From JAIVJZ01 sp036386515 (lineage in GTDB: Bacteria > Acidobacteriota > Blastocatellia > Pyrinomonadales > Pyrinomonadaceae): a DNA stretch of 64,000 nt. The translations under genes were made by a program, and so were the position numbers. The stretch covers positions 11,000-74,999 of the forward strand of contig DASVVO010000024.1 of NCBI GenBank assembly GCA_036386515.1, in the 5' to 3' direction. Shown in pieces: positions 51,476 through 60,627 of this stretch (positions are counted from its first letter, which is position 1; every line of letters starts with the position of its first letter). Below the pieces are notes generated by a model, which had not been told where the DNA came from, did no database searches, and worked only from the letters and a program-made list of their open reading frames with translations.

Positions 51476-52015
51476 TCAGTGAACCCATGACATGAAAGGC
51501 AGGGCTTCGTCGTCGAACAATGTGATGTTGTCATCGCCTCGCCTTACGTTCCCCACTTTGTAACTGCCGTATTGCTTCTTTAAATGAGCGACCACAAAAT
51601 CTTTTAACTCTTGCTCAAGCCCGTCGTCCCTTATTTGCCGAAGCAGTTGCCGCTCTATCACAAGCGATTTAGGGACATAGTATTTCCGGAAAAAATCAAT
51701 CTTCTCGAACTTGAAGCGAACGCCTTCTCGATGCCATGAGAACTCATAGGTAAAGTCCACTTGCTTGATCCCAAGTTGATGTAGCTTGCTCATCCAGCCA
51801 TATTTAACGCCCTCACCCCTCTGACCACTCTTCAGCGTGGCGACGAATGACTCAAGCTCGAAACATCCGGCAATTCTCTCGGTACACATTCCGGTCTTTT
51901 CGTTTTCGAGCTGCCGAATGAGTCGCTCAACCCTGGCTTCAGCCTCAAGCTGCGGGATTGTAGTTTGACTGCCGAAAGACGAGGTCAGAAATATACTCAG
52001 TATTAAATAAATCAT
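51476..52015 (-). CDS. Secreted hypothetical protein
   Basis: A 179-residue protein with a short signal peptide (MIYLILSIFLTSSFGSQ). The mature part is basic and mixed alpha/beta, with a Cys pair (GMCTERIAGCFELE) that could form a disulfide and an aromatic stretch (VDFTYEFSWHREGVRFKFEK). AT-richer than its neighbours. No family recognised. Confidence 0.6.
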   Translation of the reverse strand: MIYLILSIFLTSSFGSQTTIPQLEAEARVERLIRQLENEKTGMCTERIAGCFELESFVATLKSGQRGEGVKYGWMSKLHQLGIKQVDFTYEFSWHREGVRFKFEKIDFFRKYYVPKSLVIERQLLRQIRDDGLEQELKDFVVAHLKKQYGSYKVGNVRRGDDNITLFDDEALPFMSWVH

Positions 52016-52106
52016 GGCTCAAGTTTTAATTCCATAGCTCAATACAATGGGGAGCAATCTAATCAGGAGGATGAGAATTATAGCACCCGGAGGAAGGCAA
52101 CAGTAA

Positions 52107-52172
52107 AAAGGCGAAAGCGAAGCGGGGCGCAAACGCCCCTCCCGGCTTCACTTCCGCCTATCGCCTATTCGG
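52107..52172. repeat. Hairpin array, unit ~ATAGGCG
   Basis: aaaggcg, aaagcga, agcgggg on the left and cttccgc, ctatcgc, ctattcg on the right pair around a tight ggggcg-caaa-cgcccc stem. The period is about seven. It lies just before the htrA stop and may serve as its terminator. Confidence 0.65.
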
Positions 52173-52186
52173 TTGTGACCCGACTC

Positions 52187-53725
52187 TTACGCGCGCGGCC
52201 TGACGGTCAGAAAGATCGTGTTGCCGCGACGATTGACGAGCAGGAGCGCGGGGCGCGTGCCCGTGCGCCCGACGGCGGCGGTCAGATCACCGCTCGAACG
52301 AATGGGCTGGCGGTTGGCCTGCACGATCACGTCGCCGCGCTGGATGCCCGCGTCGGCGGCGGGGCCGTTCGGGTCAACGTCGGCCACGGCCACGCCCTGC
52401 GCGCCCGGCTGCAACTCCAACTCGCGCGCCAGTTCCGGCGTGATCGGCTGCACGCGGACGCCGAGTTTTCCGGTCGTCTCGCCCGTCGCGCCCGCGCCCG
52501 GTTCGGAGCCGCCCGGTTCGCCCTCGCGCCGCGCCGCCTGCGTAAACTCGCCGAGCGTCGCGCGCACCTGCTGCTCGCGCCCGTCGCGCACGACGGTGAG
52601 CGTGACCTCCGTGCCCGGCGCGGCGCTGGCGATGCGGTTGCGCAGAGAGTTCACATCGTTGACGGTCGCGCCGCCCACGGCCGTGATCACGTCGCCCTGT
52701 TTCAGCCCGGCGCGCTCGCCCGCGCTGCCCGCCGTGACCGCGCCGATGATGACGCCGCGCACTTCCTTGAGGTCGAGGCTCGCCGCGATGTCCGACGTGA
52801 CTTCCTGAATCTGCACGCCGAGCTGACCGCGACGCACCTTGCCGCCCTTGACCAGTTGCTCCATCACCCCGCGCGCCATGTTGGAGGGGATGGCGAAGCC
52901 GATGCCGATGCTGCCGCCGGTGGGCGATAGGATTTGCGAATTGATGCCGATCAGTTCGCCGCTTGTGTTGACGAGCGCGCCGCCGGAGTTGCCGCGATTG
53001 ATCGGCGCGTCGGTCTGGATGAAGTTGGCGAAGCTGCCGTCGCCGACGCCGGAAGTGGTGCGCTCCTTGGCGGAGATGATGCCGGCGGTGACGGTTTGAC
53101 CGATGCCGAGCGGGTTGCCGACGGCGAGCGCCATGTCGCCGACGCGCACCTTGTCGGAATCGCCGAGGGGCAAGACCGGCAGGTTCGACGCCTCGATCTT
53201 CAAGACCGCGAGGTCGGAGGGCGGGTCGGAGCCGACGATTTTCGCCGTGAGCACGCGGCGATCCGAGAGTTCCACCCTGATCTCATCCGCGCCGTCAACC
53301 ACGTGATGATTCGTGAGCAGGTAGCCGTCGGCCGTGACGATAACGCCCGAACCCAAGCCCTCTTCGCGGCGCGGCGTCTGCGGCGAGTTCGGCATGCGCT
53401 CCCCGAAAAACTCGCGGAACCGCGGATCGTCCATGAACGGGTGCTGCTGCGCCGCGCGCCCGCGCCGCTCGGAACGCACCGTGACGACCGCCGGGGCGAC
53501 GCGCTCCACCACGTCGGCGTAAGAATTTTGCGGCGCGATGGCGGCCGCGCCCGTCGTCGCCCCGGACGGGGCGAAATTAAGCTGCGGCTGGTTGATCTCC
53601 GTCGCCTTCGACCCCACCGAATTGCACCCGACGAAGATGAAAGACGCGACCAGCGCGCAGGCCAGCCGCGTTAAACGCCGCGCCCCGCGCGGCCTCGCTT
53701 GTGTGGTAAGAAGTTCGTTGTTCAT
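52187..53725 (-). CDS. HtrA/DegP-type serine protease with two PDZ domains
   Basis: A 512-residue periplasmic quality-control protease. The N-terminal segment (LACALVASFIFVGCNS, ~22-37) looks like a lipoprotein signal with Cys at the lipobox. Catalytic triad: His in LLTNHHVVDGA, Asp in DPPSDLAVLKI and Ser in RGNSGGALVN. PDZ1 lies at ~285-375 (GVIIGAVTAGSAGERAGLKQGDVI) and PDZ2 at ~420-505 (GVAVADVDPNGPAADAGIQRGDVI). It degrades or refolds damaged envelope proteins. Confidence 0.95.
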   Translation of the reverse strand: MNNELLTTQARPRGARRLTRLACALVASFIFVGCNSVGSKATEINQPQLNFAPSGATTGAAAIAPQNSYADVVERVAPAVVTVRSERRGRAAQQHPFMDDPRFREFFGERMPNSPQTPRREEGLGSGVIVTADGYLLTNHHVVDGADEIRVELSDRRVLTAKIVGSDPPSDLAVLKIEASNLPVLPLGDSDKVRVGDMALAVGNPLGIGQTVTAGIISAKERTTSGVGDGSFANFIQTDAPINRGNSGGALVNTSGELIGINSQILSPTGGSIGIGFAIPSNMARGVMEQLVKGGKVRRGQLGVQIQEVTSDIAASLDLKEVRGVIIGAVTAGSAGERAGLKQGDVITAVGGATVNDVNSLRNRIASAAPGTEVTLTVVRDGREQQVRATLGEFTQAARREGEPGGSEPGAGATGETTGKLGVRVQPITPELARELELQPGAQGVAVADVDPNGPAADAGIQRGDVIVQANRQPIRSSGDLTAAVGRTGTRPALLLVNRRGNTIFLTVRPRA

Positions 53726-53854
53726 GTGCTGTACCTCTGTTGTAAAAAAATATCCGTAAATTTTTTAGTTGATCTCGTGCAGGTCAACTTCCACTTCAGG
53801 TTTCGATATTTAGATACGATCAGGGGGGCGTGCGGTTGCGTTAAGAATGTAAAA

Positions 53855-54541
53855 TTACTGTGGCGGCGGCGGCTGCCAGTATTCTTCACTTTCGGCGGGC
53901 GCGGGCGGCGCGCCGGCGTTGGCGGCGGCCGGGCGAACCGTGACGCCGTCGCCGACGCCACCGGCCGACGCCCCCTGCGACCGTGCTTGTGTGTAGTTGA
54001 CGACGACTTCGGTGATCAATTTCGTGTTCGGGATGACGATGAGCCGCCCGTCCCGGGCGCGCACGAGCGTGTCGCGCATGCGGATGGTCTCAATCGTCCC
54101 CTCATACTCGCCCATCCTGATCTGGTCGCCGATGTTGAAGGGGCGATAGAGGAGCAGCATGATGCCCGAGAGCAGGTTCGAGAGCACGTCTTTCAGGGCG
54201 AAGCCGAGGGCGAAGCCAGTCAGGCCGAGTCCGGTGACGAGCGCGCTCACGTTCAGCCCGGCCGCGCCGAGGGCGGTGATGAGGCCGAAGATGAGGATGC
54301 CGTAGTAATAGATTCTCGACAGCAGCAACACGACGCCCGTGTCCGCGCGCACGCGCGGCGCGGCCAGCGCGATGACGCGTCGCCCCATCCCCGCCACCAG
54401 CCAGAAGACGAGCAACACCAGCATGCCCCGGAACATGCCCGGCAACGCGCGCAGCAAACTGTTGTGCAACTCCGCGAAGACTTCCGTGAGCGTGGCGGGA
54501 GACGGTGGCGAAGGGGCGGGCGTGGGCTGTTGGAGAAACAT
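53855..54541 (-). CDS. Small-conductance mechanosensitive channel (MscS family)
   Basis: A 228-residue MscS-type channel. Membrane helices at ~35-55 and ~70-92 and the pore helix (TGLGLTGFALGFALKDVLSN, ~105-124) are followed by the diagnostic LLSGIMLLLYRPFNIGDQI and the beta domain (GTIETIRMRDTLVRARDGRLIVIPN). The C-terminal cytoplasmic vestibule is shortened and ends in a Pro/Gln-rich tail. It opens under membrane tension to release solutes. Confidence 0.93.
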   Translation of the reverse strand: MFLQQPTPAPSPPSPATLTEVFAELHNSLLRALPGMFRGMLVLLVFWLVAGMGRRVIALAAPRVRADTGVVLLLSRIYYYGILIFGLITALGAAGLNVSALVTGLGLTGFALGFALKDVLSNLLSGIMLLLYRPFNIGDQIRMGEYEGTIETIRMRDTLVRARDGRLIVIPNTKLITEVVVNYTQARSQGASAGGVGDGVTVRPAAANAGAPPAPAESEEYWQPPPPQ

Positions 54542-54556
54542 TATGGGAAGGGATGT

Positions 54557-54673
54557 CAGTTGTCCGTGGTCAGTGGTCAGTGGTCAGTCGTCCGTTGTTC
54601 GGGTGGGGCGAGCGAGTGGCTAAAGATTCAAGTTCCTGACAACTGACTACGGACAACTGACCACGGACAAACC
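54557..54673. repeat. Heptamer hairpin array, unit CAGTGGT
   Basis: Left arm 54557-54598: cagttgt, ccgtggt, cagtggt, cagtggt, cagtcgt, ccgttgt. Right arm 54639-54673: acaactg, actacgg, acaactg, accacgg, acaaacc. It fills the gap between the molybdopterin and mscS-like genes and uses the same unit family as the arrays at 33.7 and 60.5 kb. Confidence 0.92.
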
Positions 54674-54680
54674 ACATATT

Positions 54681-55373
54681 TTATTCCTCGCTCTGGTAGC
54701 GAAAGCGTTCGCCGTCGCTTCCATTCCAGGGGACGCCGCGCATGTGATAGCCGCCCTCTTCCCAGAAGCCCGCGCGGTCTTCGGCGAGGAAGCGCAAGCC
54801 CTTGATCCACTTGGCCGACTTCCAGGCGTAGAGTTGCGGAATGATGAGGCGCGCCGGGCCGCCGTGTTCGGGCGGGATGGGGCGGCCGTCGTGCGACCAG
54901 GCGACGAGCGAATCTCCGGCGAGGAAATATTCGATGGGCACGTTCGTCGTCCACCCGTAATCGTAGGCGAGCGCGACGACGTATTTCGCTTCCGGTTTGA
55001 CGCCGACGAGTTTCGCCAGTTCGCGCGTCGCCACCCCGCCCCACACGTTGTCGAGGCGCGACCAGCGCGTCACGCAATGAAAGTCCGCGTAGACTTTCGC
55101 GGCGGGCAAGGCCAGGAACTCGTCGAGCGACCACGCGAGCGGCCGCTCCACCAGGCCATCGATCTCAAACTTCCAGTTCGCCAGATCAATCTCGGGCGTG
55201 CCGTGCGCGTCGAGCACCGGCCACTTGCGCGTGCGCGTCTGGCCGGGCGGCAAGCGACGCTCGCGCCGCGTGTCGGGACTGATGACGATCTCGCCGTCCT
55301 CGAACGCCTCGGCCGGGCGCGGGTCTTCGCGCTGGTAATCCTCGTCCTTCATCAAACCGCTCAGAAAACTCAT
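54681..55373 (-). CDS. Sulfite-oxidase-like molybdopterin enzyme
   Basis: A 230-residue protein of the sulfite oxidase/YuiH-MsrP-like superfamily. The molybdenum-ligating cysteine is C100 in YADFHCVTRWSRLDNVWGGV; GWTTNVPIEYFL and GPARLIIPQLYAWKSAKW are further family blocks. There is no signal peptide, so it is likely cytoplasmic, unlike MsrP. The substrate (sulfite, methionine sulfoxide or other) cannot be deduced. Confidence 0.9.
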   Translation of the reverse strand: MSFLSGLMKDEDYQREDPRPAEAFEDGEIVISPDTRRERRLPPGQTRTRKWPVLDAHGTPEIDLANWKFEIDGLVERPLAWSLDEFLALPAAKVYADFHCVTRWSRLDNVWGGVATRELAKLVGVKPEAKYVVALAYDYGWTTNVPIEYFLAGDSLVAWSHDGRPIPPEHGGPARLIIPQLYAWKSAKWIKGLRFLAEDRAGFWEEGGYHMRGVPWNGSDGERFRYQSEE

Positions 55374-55412
55374 GGCTTACTCATACGTCCTGGTTGGACA
55401 TTGATCTTCTCG

Positions 55413-55895
55413 TTAAATTATCGGGTGGACTTGGAGTTCATCCAACTCTTTCATCTCCTGCTCCGTGTCCTTCGACAATCTAGTCCTCGTGCATTCACGG
55501 GCTTGCAAGTAAGTCGAGCCGGGATGAAGGGCGGGGTCAACGGGTTCGGCATACACCAAATATTCCTCGCCGAGTTTGAAAGGATAATCACAGCCTGAGA
55601 TGGAATATGATCCGTTTTCGTGCGGCTTGGCTCCGGTAGACATTACGAACTGCTTGCTGACATCTCCCTTCCACACCTTATCAACTTTGAACCACACCTT
55701 GAACCTGTTCGCTTTGACGACCTTGCCCGAGAAAACCACCGCCGCGCTGTTGAAGTCTTTAACGAGCGCGGCGCGAGCCTCTTCAGGACTCGGCTTTCCG
55801 GGCGGCTGGGGAACGCACTCGCAGCCGAGCGCGCTTCCAGAGAGAGCGAGCATAAAAGCGAAGACGGCGAGAGACGCTAAAACATGCTTCCTCAT
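55413..55895 (-). CDS. Secreted TIMP/netrin-like domain protein
   Basis: A 160-residue protein. The ATG at 55895 with GGAGG 6 bases upstream is preferred to a GTG at 55916. After the signal peptide (HVLASLAVFAFMLALSGSALG) the mature protein begins with Cys-x-Cys (CECVPQPP), as in TIMPs, followed by the OB-fold pattern AAVVFSGKVVKANR…VDKVWKGD and further cysteines (ISGCDYPF, ARECTRTR). Animal TIMPs inhibit metalloproteases through that N-terminal Cys; bacterial versions are uncharacterised. Confidence 0.7.
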   Translation of the reverse strand: MRKHVLASLAVFAFMLALSGSALGCECVPQPPGKPSPEEARAALVKDFNSAAVVFSGKVVKANRFKVWFKVDKVWKGDVSKQFVMSTGAKPHENGSYSISGCDYPFKLGEEYLVYAEPVDPALHPGSTYLQARECTRTRLSKDTEQEMKELDELQVHPII

Positions 55896-55931
55896 CTCAA
55901 CCTCCACTTTCTTCACGCCGCGAGGCGCGGG

Positions 55932-56366
55932 CTACTTCTTCGTCGCCCGCTCCGCCAGGTTCATCAACTCATCGGGCATCCATTTATTGACGCCTTTGGC
56001 GAGCGGCTCTTTGATGCCGACGCTGCGGTCGTGCCATTCGTCGGCCGCCCCCGCATGGCCGCGCTCCTGCTCGTAGCGGTCTGTCAGTTCGAGGCTGAGC
56101 GTGATGCCGTCAACCACGTCCTTCCAGCTCTGCTGCTGGATACCGCGCAGCACGAGCGAGAGACCGGCCGACCAGTCCTCTTCGGGCGCGCGCGCGTCCT
56201 GTTCGGGGATCGTCAGGTTATAGACGGGCGGAAACGCTTTGCCCTTGTACTCGCGCACGAGTTGCGCCTTCAAATCCTTGAGCGGCATGTCCGGCCGCTC
56301 GCGCCGGATAGCTTGCGCGCGGCGGAAGATGTCCGCAACGCTCGTCTGCTTTTCTTGTTCTGCCAT
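55932..56366 (-). CDS. Hypothetical protein
   Basis: A 144-residue soluble protein, mostly helical, with DIFRRAQAIRRERPDMPLKD near the N-terminus and GITLSLELTDRYEQERGHAG in the middle. Good coding composition and a plain ATG. No recognisable family or site. Its neighbours (TIMP-like protein and S8 protease) give no firm clue. Confidence 0.6.
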   Translation of the reverse strand: MAEQEKQTSVADIFRRAQAIRRERPDMPLKDLKAQLVREYKGKAFPPVYNLTIPEQDARAPEEDWSAGLSLVLRGIQQQSWKDVVDGITLSLELTDRYEQERGHAGAADEWHDRSVGIKEPLAKGVNKWMPDELMNLAERATKK

Positions 56367-56569
56367 CGTGTTTGGTAGCCTCTCGGTTTTGCCCTTAACT
56401 TACACGCCCGCCGCGAGAATCACAACCCTTGAATTGCGGCGCGCGCGAGACACGCGACCGCCACAATTTCGCCACTCAAAGTTGAGGGTTGCCCGTTCCG
56501 TCTCCCCGCGCGGGCTGTGTTATCGTTCGTCGTTCGTCAAGTCGGGAGAGAGCGAGGTTTAAGTTCAAG

Positions 56570-57934
56570 GTGTCAGAGACGATTCCGGTTGATGGCGGCA
56601 CGGCGGCTCAGCACGACAGGGCGATGGGTTTTCCCACCTGCCCGGTCTGCGGACGCGAATCGAAAGACGAGTTGACGCCGTTCGACGCGCTCGACGAGTG
56701 GCTGCGCTCTCTGGTGTCGGCGAACGCCCCGGCGGGACAGTTTGTGGGCGTCGTGTGCAAGCGTTGCGTGGAGATGTTCGAGCGCGCGCGCGTCCAACTA
56801 CACGCGGACGCCGTCGTCTTCGAACAGGGCGGACTCGTCTTGCCGACCCCGCTCCGGCTCGACGCCGACGACCGCTTTACGGGGCGCGGCGTGACCATCG
56901 CCTTCCTCGATTCCGGCTTCTACAAACACCCCGACCTGACGACGCCCGACAATCGCATCCTCGCCTATCACAGCATCGTGCCCGACCACCAAACTTCGCT
57001 GGAGACGACCGACCCGGCGAGTTGGCACGGGATGATGACCTCGGTGGTGGCGGCGGGCAACGGCTCGCTCTCGAAGGGCTTCTATCGCAGCATCGCGCCC
57101 GAAGCGAACGTCGTGCTCGTCAAGCTCGCTTTGACGGGTCGCATCTCGGAACGCAACATTCAGGACGGCCTCGAATGGGTGCTCGCGCACCGCGAGCAGT
57201 ACGGGATTCGCATCGTCAACATCTCGGCGGGCGGCGACGACGAGCAATCCTACCTGCACAACGAGTTGGCGCAGACGGTGGAGCGCGCCGTGAAAGAGGG
57301 CTTGATCGTCGTCTGCGCGGCCGGGAACGCCGGGCACATGCCGGGGCATCCGGTGTTGCCCCCGGCGAGCGCGCCCGCCTCGATCACCGTCGGCGGACTC
57401 GACGATCAGAACTCGCTCGACCGCGCCCGCCGCGGCATGTATCGCTCGTCCTACGGCCCGACGATCGACGGCCTGCAAAAGCCCGAAATCATCGCGCCCG
57501 GCATCTGGGTGCCCGCGCCCATCCTCCCGCACACGCCCACGGCCGACGAAGCCGAACTCTACGCCAAGCTCGACAAAGCCCCCGACGCAGAACTGCACGC
57601 CATCCTCGAAGCCAACGCCGAGGTGGACGCCGACCTCTACAACGCACGCGAACTGCGCACCTCGCTCCTGCGCCACCTCATCACGATCAAACTCCACGAG
57701 GCCGACGTGATCAGCGAGCACTACAAGTATGTGGACGGCACCTCGTTCGCCGCGCCCATCGTCTCTTCGATCATCGCCTGCATGCTCGAAGCCAACCCGC
57801 AACTCACGCCGCATCAAGTCAAACGCATTTTGATCGAGACGGCCGAGCGGCTCCCCGGCATCGAGATAGACCGGCAGGGCTGGGGCGGCGTCGCGCCGCG
57901 CCGCGCCGTCGAACTCGCGCACCTGCTGAAATAA
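56570..57934 (+). CDS. Subtilisin-family (S8) protease with N-terminal zinc ribbon
   Basis: A 454-residue protein if the GTG at 56570 is used (GAGG ~11 bases upstream); an ATG at 56624 is possible. CPVC and CKRC (~22-66) form a zinc ribbon. The S8 triad is clear: Asp in IAFLDSGFYKHPDL, His in WHGMMTSVVAAG and Ser in DGTSFAAPIVSS, with the oxyanion Asn in CAAGNAG. A ~75-residue insertion (TADEAELYAKLDKAPDAELH…) precedes the serine. There is no signal peptide, so it probably acts in the cytoplasm. Confidence 0.9.
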   Translation: MSETIPVDGGTAAQHDRAMGFPTCPVCGRESKDELTPFDALDEWLRSLVSANAPAGQFVGVVCKRCVEMFERARVQLHADAVVFEQGGLVLPTPLRLDADDRFTGRGVTIAFLDSGFYKHPDLTTPDNRILAYHSIVPDHQTSLETTDPASWHGMMTSVVAAGNGSLSKGFYRSIAPEANVVLVKLALTGRISERNIQDGLEWVLAHREQYGIRIVNISAGGDDEQSYLHNELAQTVERAVKEGLIVVCAAGNAGHMPGHPVLPPASAPASITVGGLDDQNSLDRARRGMYRSSYGPTIDGLQKPEIIAPGIWVPAPILPHTPTADEAELYAKLDKAPDAELHAILEANAEVDADLYNARELRTSLLRHLITIKLHEADVISEHYKYVDGTSFAAPIVSSIIACMLEANPQLTPHQVKRILIETAERLPGIEIDRQGWGGVAPRRAVELAHLLK

Positions 57935-57981
57935 GGTAACCCGCGCGAGCGCGCCCGTTTGCGCGCTCGCTCGACGAAACG

Positions 57982-58021
57982 AACGGAGGGGCTGGCACGC
58001 GCGCATGCCAGCCCCTTCGTT
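57982..58021. terminator. Hairpin downstream of the S8 protease gene
   Basis: aacggaggggctggca pairs with tgccagccccttcgtt (one G-U) around an 8-base CG loop. It follows another GC stem at ~57947-57970. No U-run. Confidence 0.6.
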
Positions 58022-58218
58022 GTTCAGCGAGCGGAAAGTCTCCCGCCACACTCTCTCGCGTCAGCGCGCATCCGGCGCGGTGTTCCGGCTCGCCGCCCGT
58101 CGCGCCGCTTTGCCTGAACTGCGCCCCGCCGCTCCCCGCCGCTTAGCTGTGCCCGCTTAACTGTGCCCGCCGCGCGATTCTCCTTCGCGCCGCATCGCTC
58201 TCTCTGGTTCGGCCGCCA

Positions 58219-58263
58219 GGCGAACGCCCGCGCGAGACGGTGAGCCTCGCGCGGGCGTTCGCC
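58219..58263. terminator. Strong hairpin between convergent genes
   Basis: A perfect 18-bp stem (58219-58236 with 58246-58263) around a 9-base loop, just downstream of the PQQ-propeller gene (minus) and beyond the protease gene (plus). The 300-bp gap 57935-58279 holds this and two further hairpins, but no gene I can support. Confidence 0.7.
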
Positions 58264-58279
58264 GGTGTTGCCGTGTCGC

Positions 58280-60091
58280 CTATTTGATCAGGTAGGCGTT
58301 CAGTTCCTTGCTGTTCTTCAGGTTGAAGACGCGCCCCGAAGCCTCGTCCACCTCGTAGTCGGGTTCTTTGTCTTTGAACATGATCTGGCGGTCGCCCTGT
58401 CCCGTCTCCATGTTGACGCCGACGACGCCCGCGCCCTTCTCCTTCTCCTGCTTCACGTCCGTCAGCACGTAGACGTAGCGGCCGCCCGCCTTCGTCGCGC
58501 TGTAACGCTTCGACATGAACTGCTCGTAAGAGGACATGGCGTTGATGAAGTTGCGGTTCGAGTCGCCCGCGCTGCGCCAGTTGCCTTGCGAGGCGTAGGC
58601 GGTCTCCGCCGAATTGGACATCGCCGCACTGGCGATGGTGATCGCCGTCATGGCGATCTTCTGCCAGCCGGGAACGCCGGGCGCGGCATACTTCGTTGAC
58701 CACGGAATCTGCTTCGTGCGCGGGTCGAAGGCGAGCAGGTGTTGCTTGCCGCGCACGACCACCGTGCCGTTTTCGCGCCGACTGATCGAGACGGGTTCGT
58801 CCGTCGTATCCCCGCCCTTCGAGCCGAGCGCGGAGAGGCCGCCGAAACCGAACTTGGCGATCTTCGCCACGGTCGCCGCCGCGCCGAGATTGAACTTGAA
58901 TTCGAGTTTGACCTTGTAGGCTTCCTTCGCCTTGCCCGTCGCCGTCGTGTCGAGCGCGATCAAATTTTTGCTGTCGGCGATGAGAATCTGATTCTGGTCG
59001 GGGAGGAAGGCGAGGTTGGTGATGCTGTCGTCGGCCTTGTCGTAAAACCAGTTGGCCGTGCCCGCGCGCGGGTCGAGCGCGACGACGCCGAGCGGTTTCT
59101 TCACGACGTACTCGCGTTTGCCGAAATCGTAGAACGTGCCGCCGAGCCGCCCGTAGAGCACGCCCGCGCGCAGGTGCATCTCGGCCACCGCGCCGCCGAA
59201 ATCTTTCGACATCCACTTGACCGTGCCGCTCGTTTTATCCACGGCGCGCACTTGCCCCTTGGCCGAAGTGTAGATCGTGTCGCCGTCTATGACGGCCTGC
59301 GCGTTGCCCAGTTTGATCTTGCCCTCGGTCACGTCGTACTTCAGACCCCAGACGAGTTTGCCGTCCGAGAGGTTGAAGCGATGCAGCCCGGCGTAGGTGA
59401 AATAGACCGAATCGCCGTCGAAGACGGGCGGCTGCGCGCCGGAGAGATCGAACTTCGGGAAGTATTTACTGCCGCGCTCCATGCCGTAGAGATCGACGCT
59501 GTCCGTCAATTCCGACTGCCAGAGAAGCGCGCCGGTCGAGAGTTTCAGCGCGGTGATGTCCGGCTTATCCTTGGTCGCGGAATTGCTGACGACGGTCAGC
59601 AGCAGCACCATGTCCTTGTCGTAGATCGGCGTCATCTGGACGGCCGAGCCTTTGAGTTGTTCCGTCTCCCAGACCGTCTGACCCGTCAACACGTCGAGCG
59701 CGGAGAGTTTCGTCTTCTTCTGGACGGAGCCGGAGTTGTCGCTGACGAGCAGGAGCGGCGTGCCCGCGATCTCCTGCGTCTGGTACTCGTTCACGCCCTT
59801 GAAATCGTCGCGCCGCCAAGCCGTCTCGCCCGTTTCGGGATTGAGCATGTACAGCCCGGCATCCGTGCCGATGAGCAGCGTGCCCGCCTCGGCCACACGG
59901 TACCACTTGATCTCCTGCGCGGGCTTGTGCGTCCACAGCATCGCCTGCGCGCGGGCGGCGCGGGGCGCGATTGGCAGCAAGAGCGCGAGCGCGAAAAATA
60001 TCGTTAGGGTTGAAGGTCGAAAGCGGCGTTTAAGGCCGGCGGCGAGTTGAGCGCGTGAACCGGCCGGAGAGCAGGCAGGGTGATGTGACAT
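58280..60091 (-). CDS. Secreted PQQ-like beta-propeller protein
   Basis: A 603-residue protein with an N-terminal export segment (LTIFFALALLLPIAPRAARAQ, ~29-49). Repeated blades of the PQQ/BamB type follow: LNPETGETAWRRDD, ALDVLTGQTVWETEQ, LKLSTGALLWQSE, NLSDGKLVWGLKYD, VDKTSGTVKWMSKD and LDPRAGTANWFYD. The dehydrogenase-type active-site residues are not evident, so an enzymatic role is not claimed. It may be a structural or sensor propeller. A C-terminal helical region (~480-603) is distinct. Confidence 0.85.
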   Translation of the reverse strand: MSHHPACSPAGSRAQLAAGLKRRFRPSTLTIFFALALLLPIAPRAARAQAMLWTHKPAQEIKWYRVAEAGTLLIGTDAGLYMLNPETGETAWRRDDFKGVNEYQTQEIAGTPLLLVSDNSGSVQKKTKLSALDVLTGQTVWETEQLKGSAVQMTPIYDKDMVLLLTVVSNSATKDKPDITALKLSTGALLWQSELTDSVDLYGMERGSKYFPKFDLSGAQPPVFDGDSVYFTYAGLHRFNLSDGKLVWGLKYDVTEGKIKLGNAQAVIDGDTIYTSAKGQVRAVDKTSGTVKWMSKDFGGAVAEMHLRAGVLYGRLGGTFYDFGKREYVVKKPLGVVALDPRAGTANWFYDKADDSITNLAFLPDQNQILIADSKNLIALDTTATGKAKEAYKVKLEFKFNLGAAATVAKIAKFGFGGLSALGSKGGDTTDEPVSISRRENGTVVVRGKQHLLAFDPRTKQIPWSTKYAAPGVPGWQKIAMTAITIASAAMSNSAETAYASQGNWRSAGDSNRNFINAMSSYEQFMSKRYSATKAGGRYVYVLTDVKQEKEKGAGVVGVNMETGQGDRQIMFKDKEPDYEVDEASGRVFNLKNSKELNAYLIK

Positions 60092-60460
60092 GGGGGAAGT
60101 CTTTATCTCCTGGAGTTCGGACTGAAATTTTTATGCGCCTGGTGTTTCCAGACTTAAGGATCGCGGATTATATCCGACGCGACGCACCGCCCGCATCGGC
60201 CGAAAGGTCTACGCGCGGGTAAACTTTCGATATAGGGCGGCGCGTCACGTTCGCACGCCGTTTGCGACGGGCGACACGCACGCGCCGCCTGATCAGCGAA
60301 TAAATTTCCGCGCCGCGCCCGCGCGCCCGCGCTAAAATGGCGACGCCGTTTTCGGCGGCGACGAGGCGGCCGCAGTTCATCAAGGAAAAAACTTTTGCGC
60401 GATCGTCGTTTAGCGGCGACTAAGTCAACCTCGTGCGCCATCTCGATGGGTAAAAATCGT
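60092..60460. other. Intergenic region before the 2OG-oxygenase-like gene
   Basis: Promoter region for the minus-strand propeller gene. Two short arginine-rich minus-strand frames (60168-60441) look like GC-rich chance frames. No promoter motif or RNA gene recognised. Confidence 0.35.
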
Positions 60461-60620
60461 CAGTTGTCAGTTGTCCGTGGTCAGTTGTCCGTAGTTAATT
60501 GTCCATAGTCAGTGGTCTGTGGTCAGTTATTCTTCGTCGGTCGTTACCTGTTCACTTCAATCTTTAGCAACTTGTGTGATAGTCGAATACAACTGACAAC
60601 TGACTACTGACTACTGACCC
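60461..60620. repeat. Heptamer hairpin array, unit CAGTTGT, longest in window
   Basis: Left arm 60461-60530: ten units (cagttgt x2, ccgtggt, cagttgt, ccgtagt, taattgt, ccatagt, cagtggt, ctgtggt, cagttat). Right arm 60589-60620: acaactg x2, actactg x2 and a partial unit. It ends seven bases before the ATG of the oxygenase-like gene, where no SD is present. Confidence 0.93.
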
Positions 60621-60627
60621 CCTGCAT

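Noticed and set aside
60154..60441. Arg-rich minus-strand frames as small genes
   Set aside because: No SD, extreme composition and no conserved-looking segment; likely chance frames in GC-rich DNA.
60461..60620. Possible CRISPR array at the heptamer loci
   Set aside because: Units are 7 nt with no spacers and occur as inverted arms; no cas genes are present.
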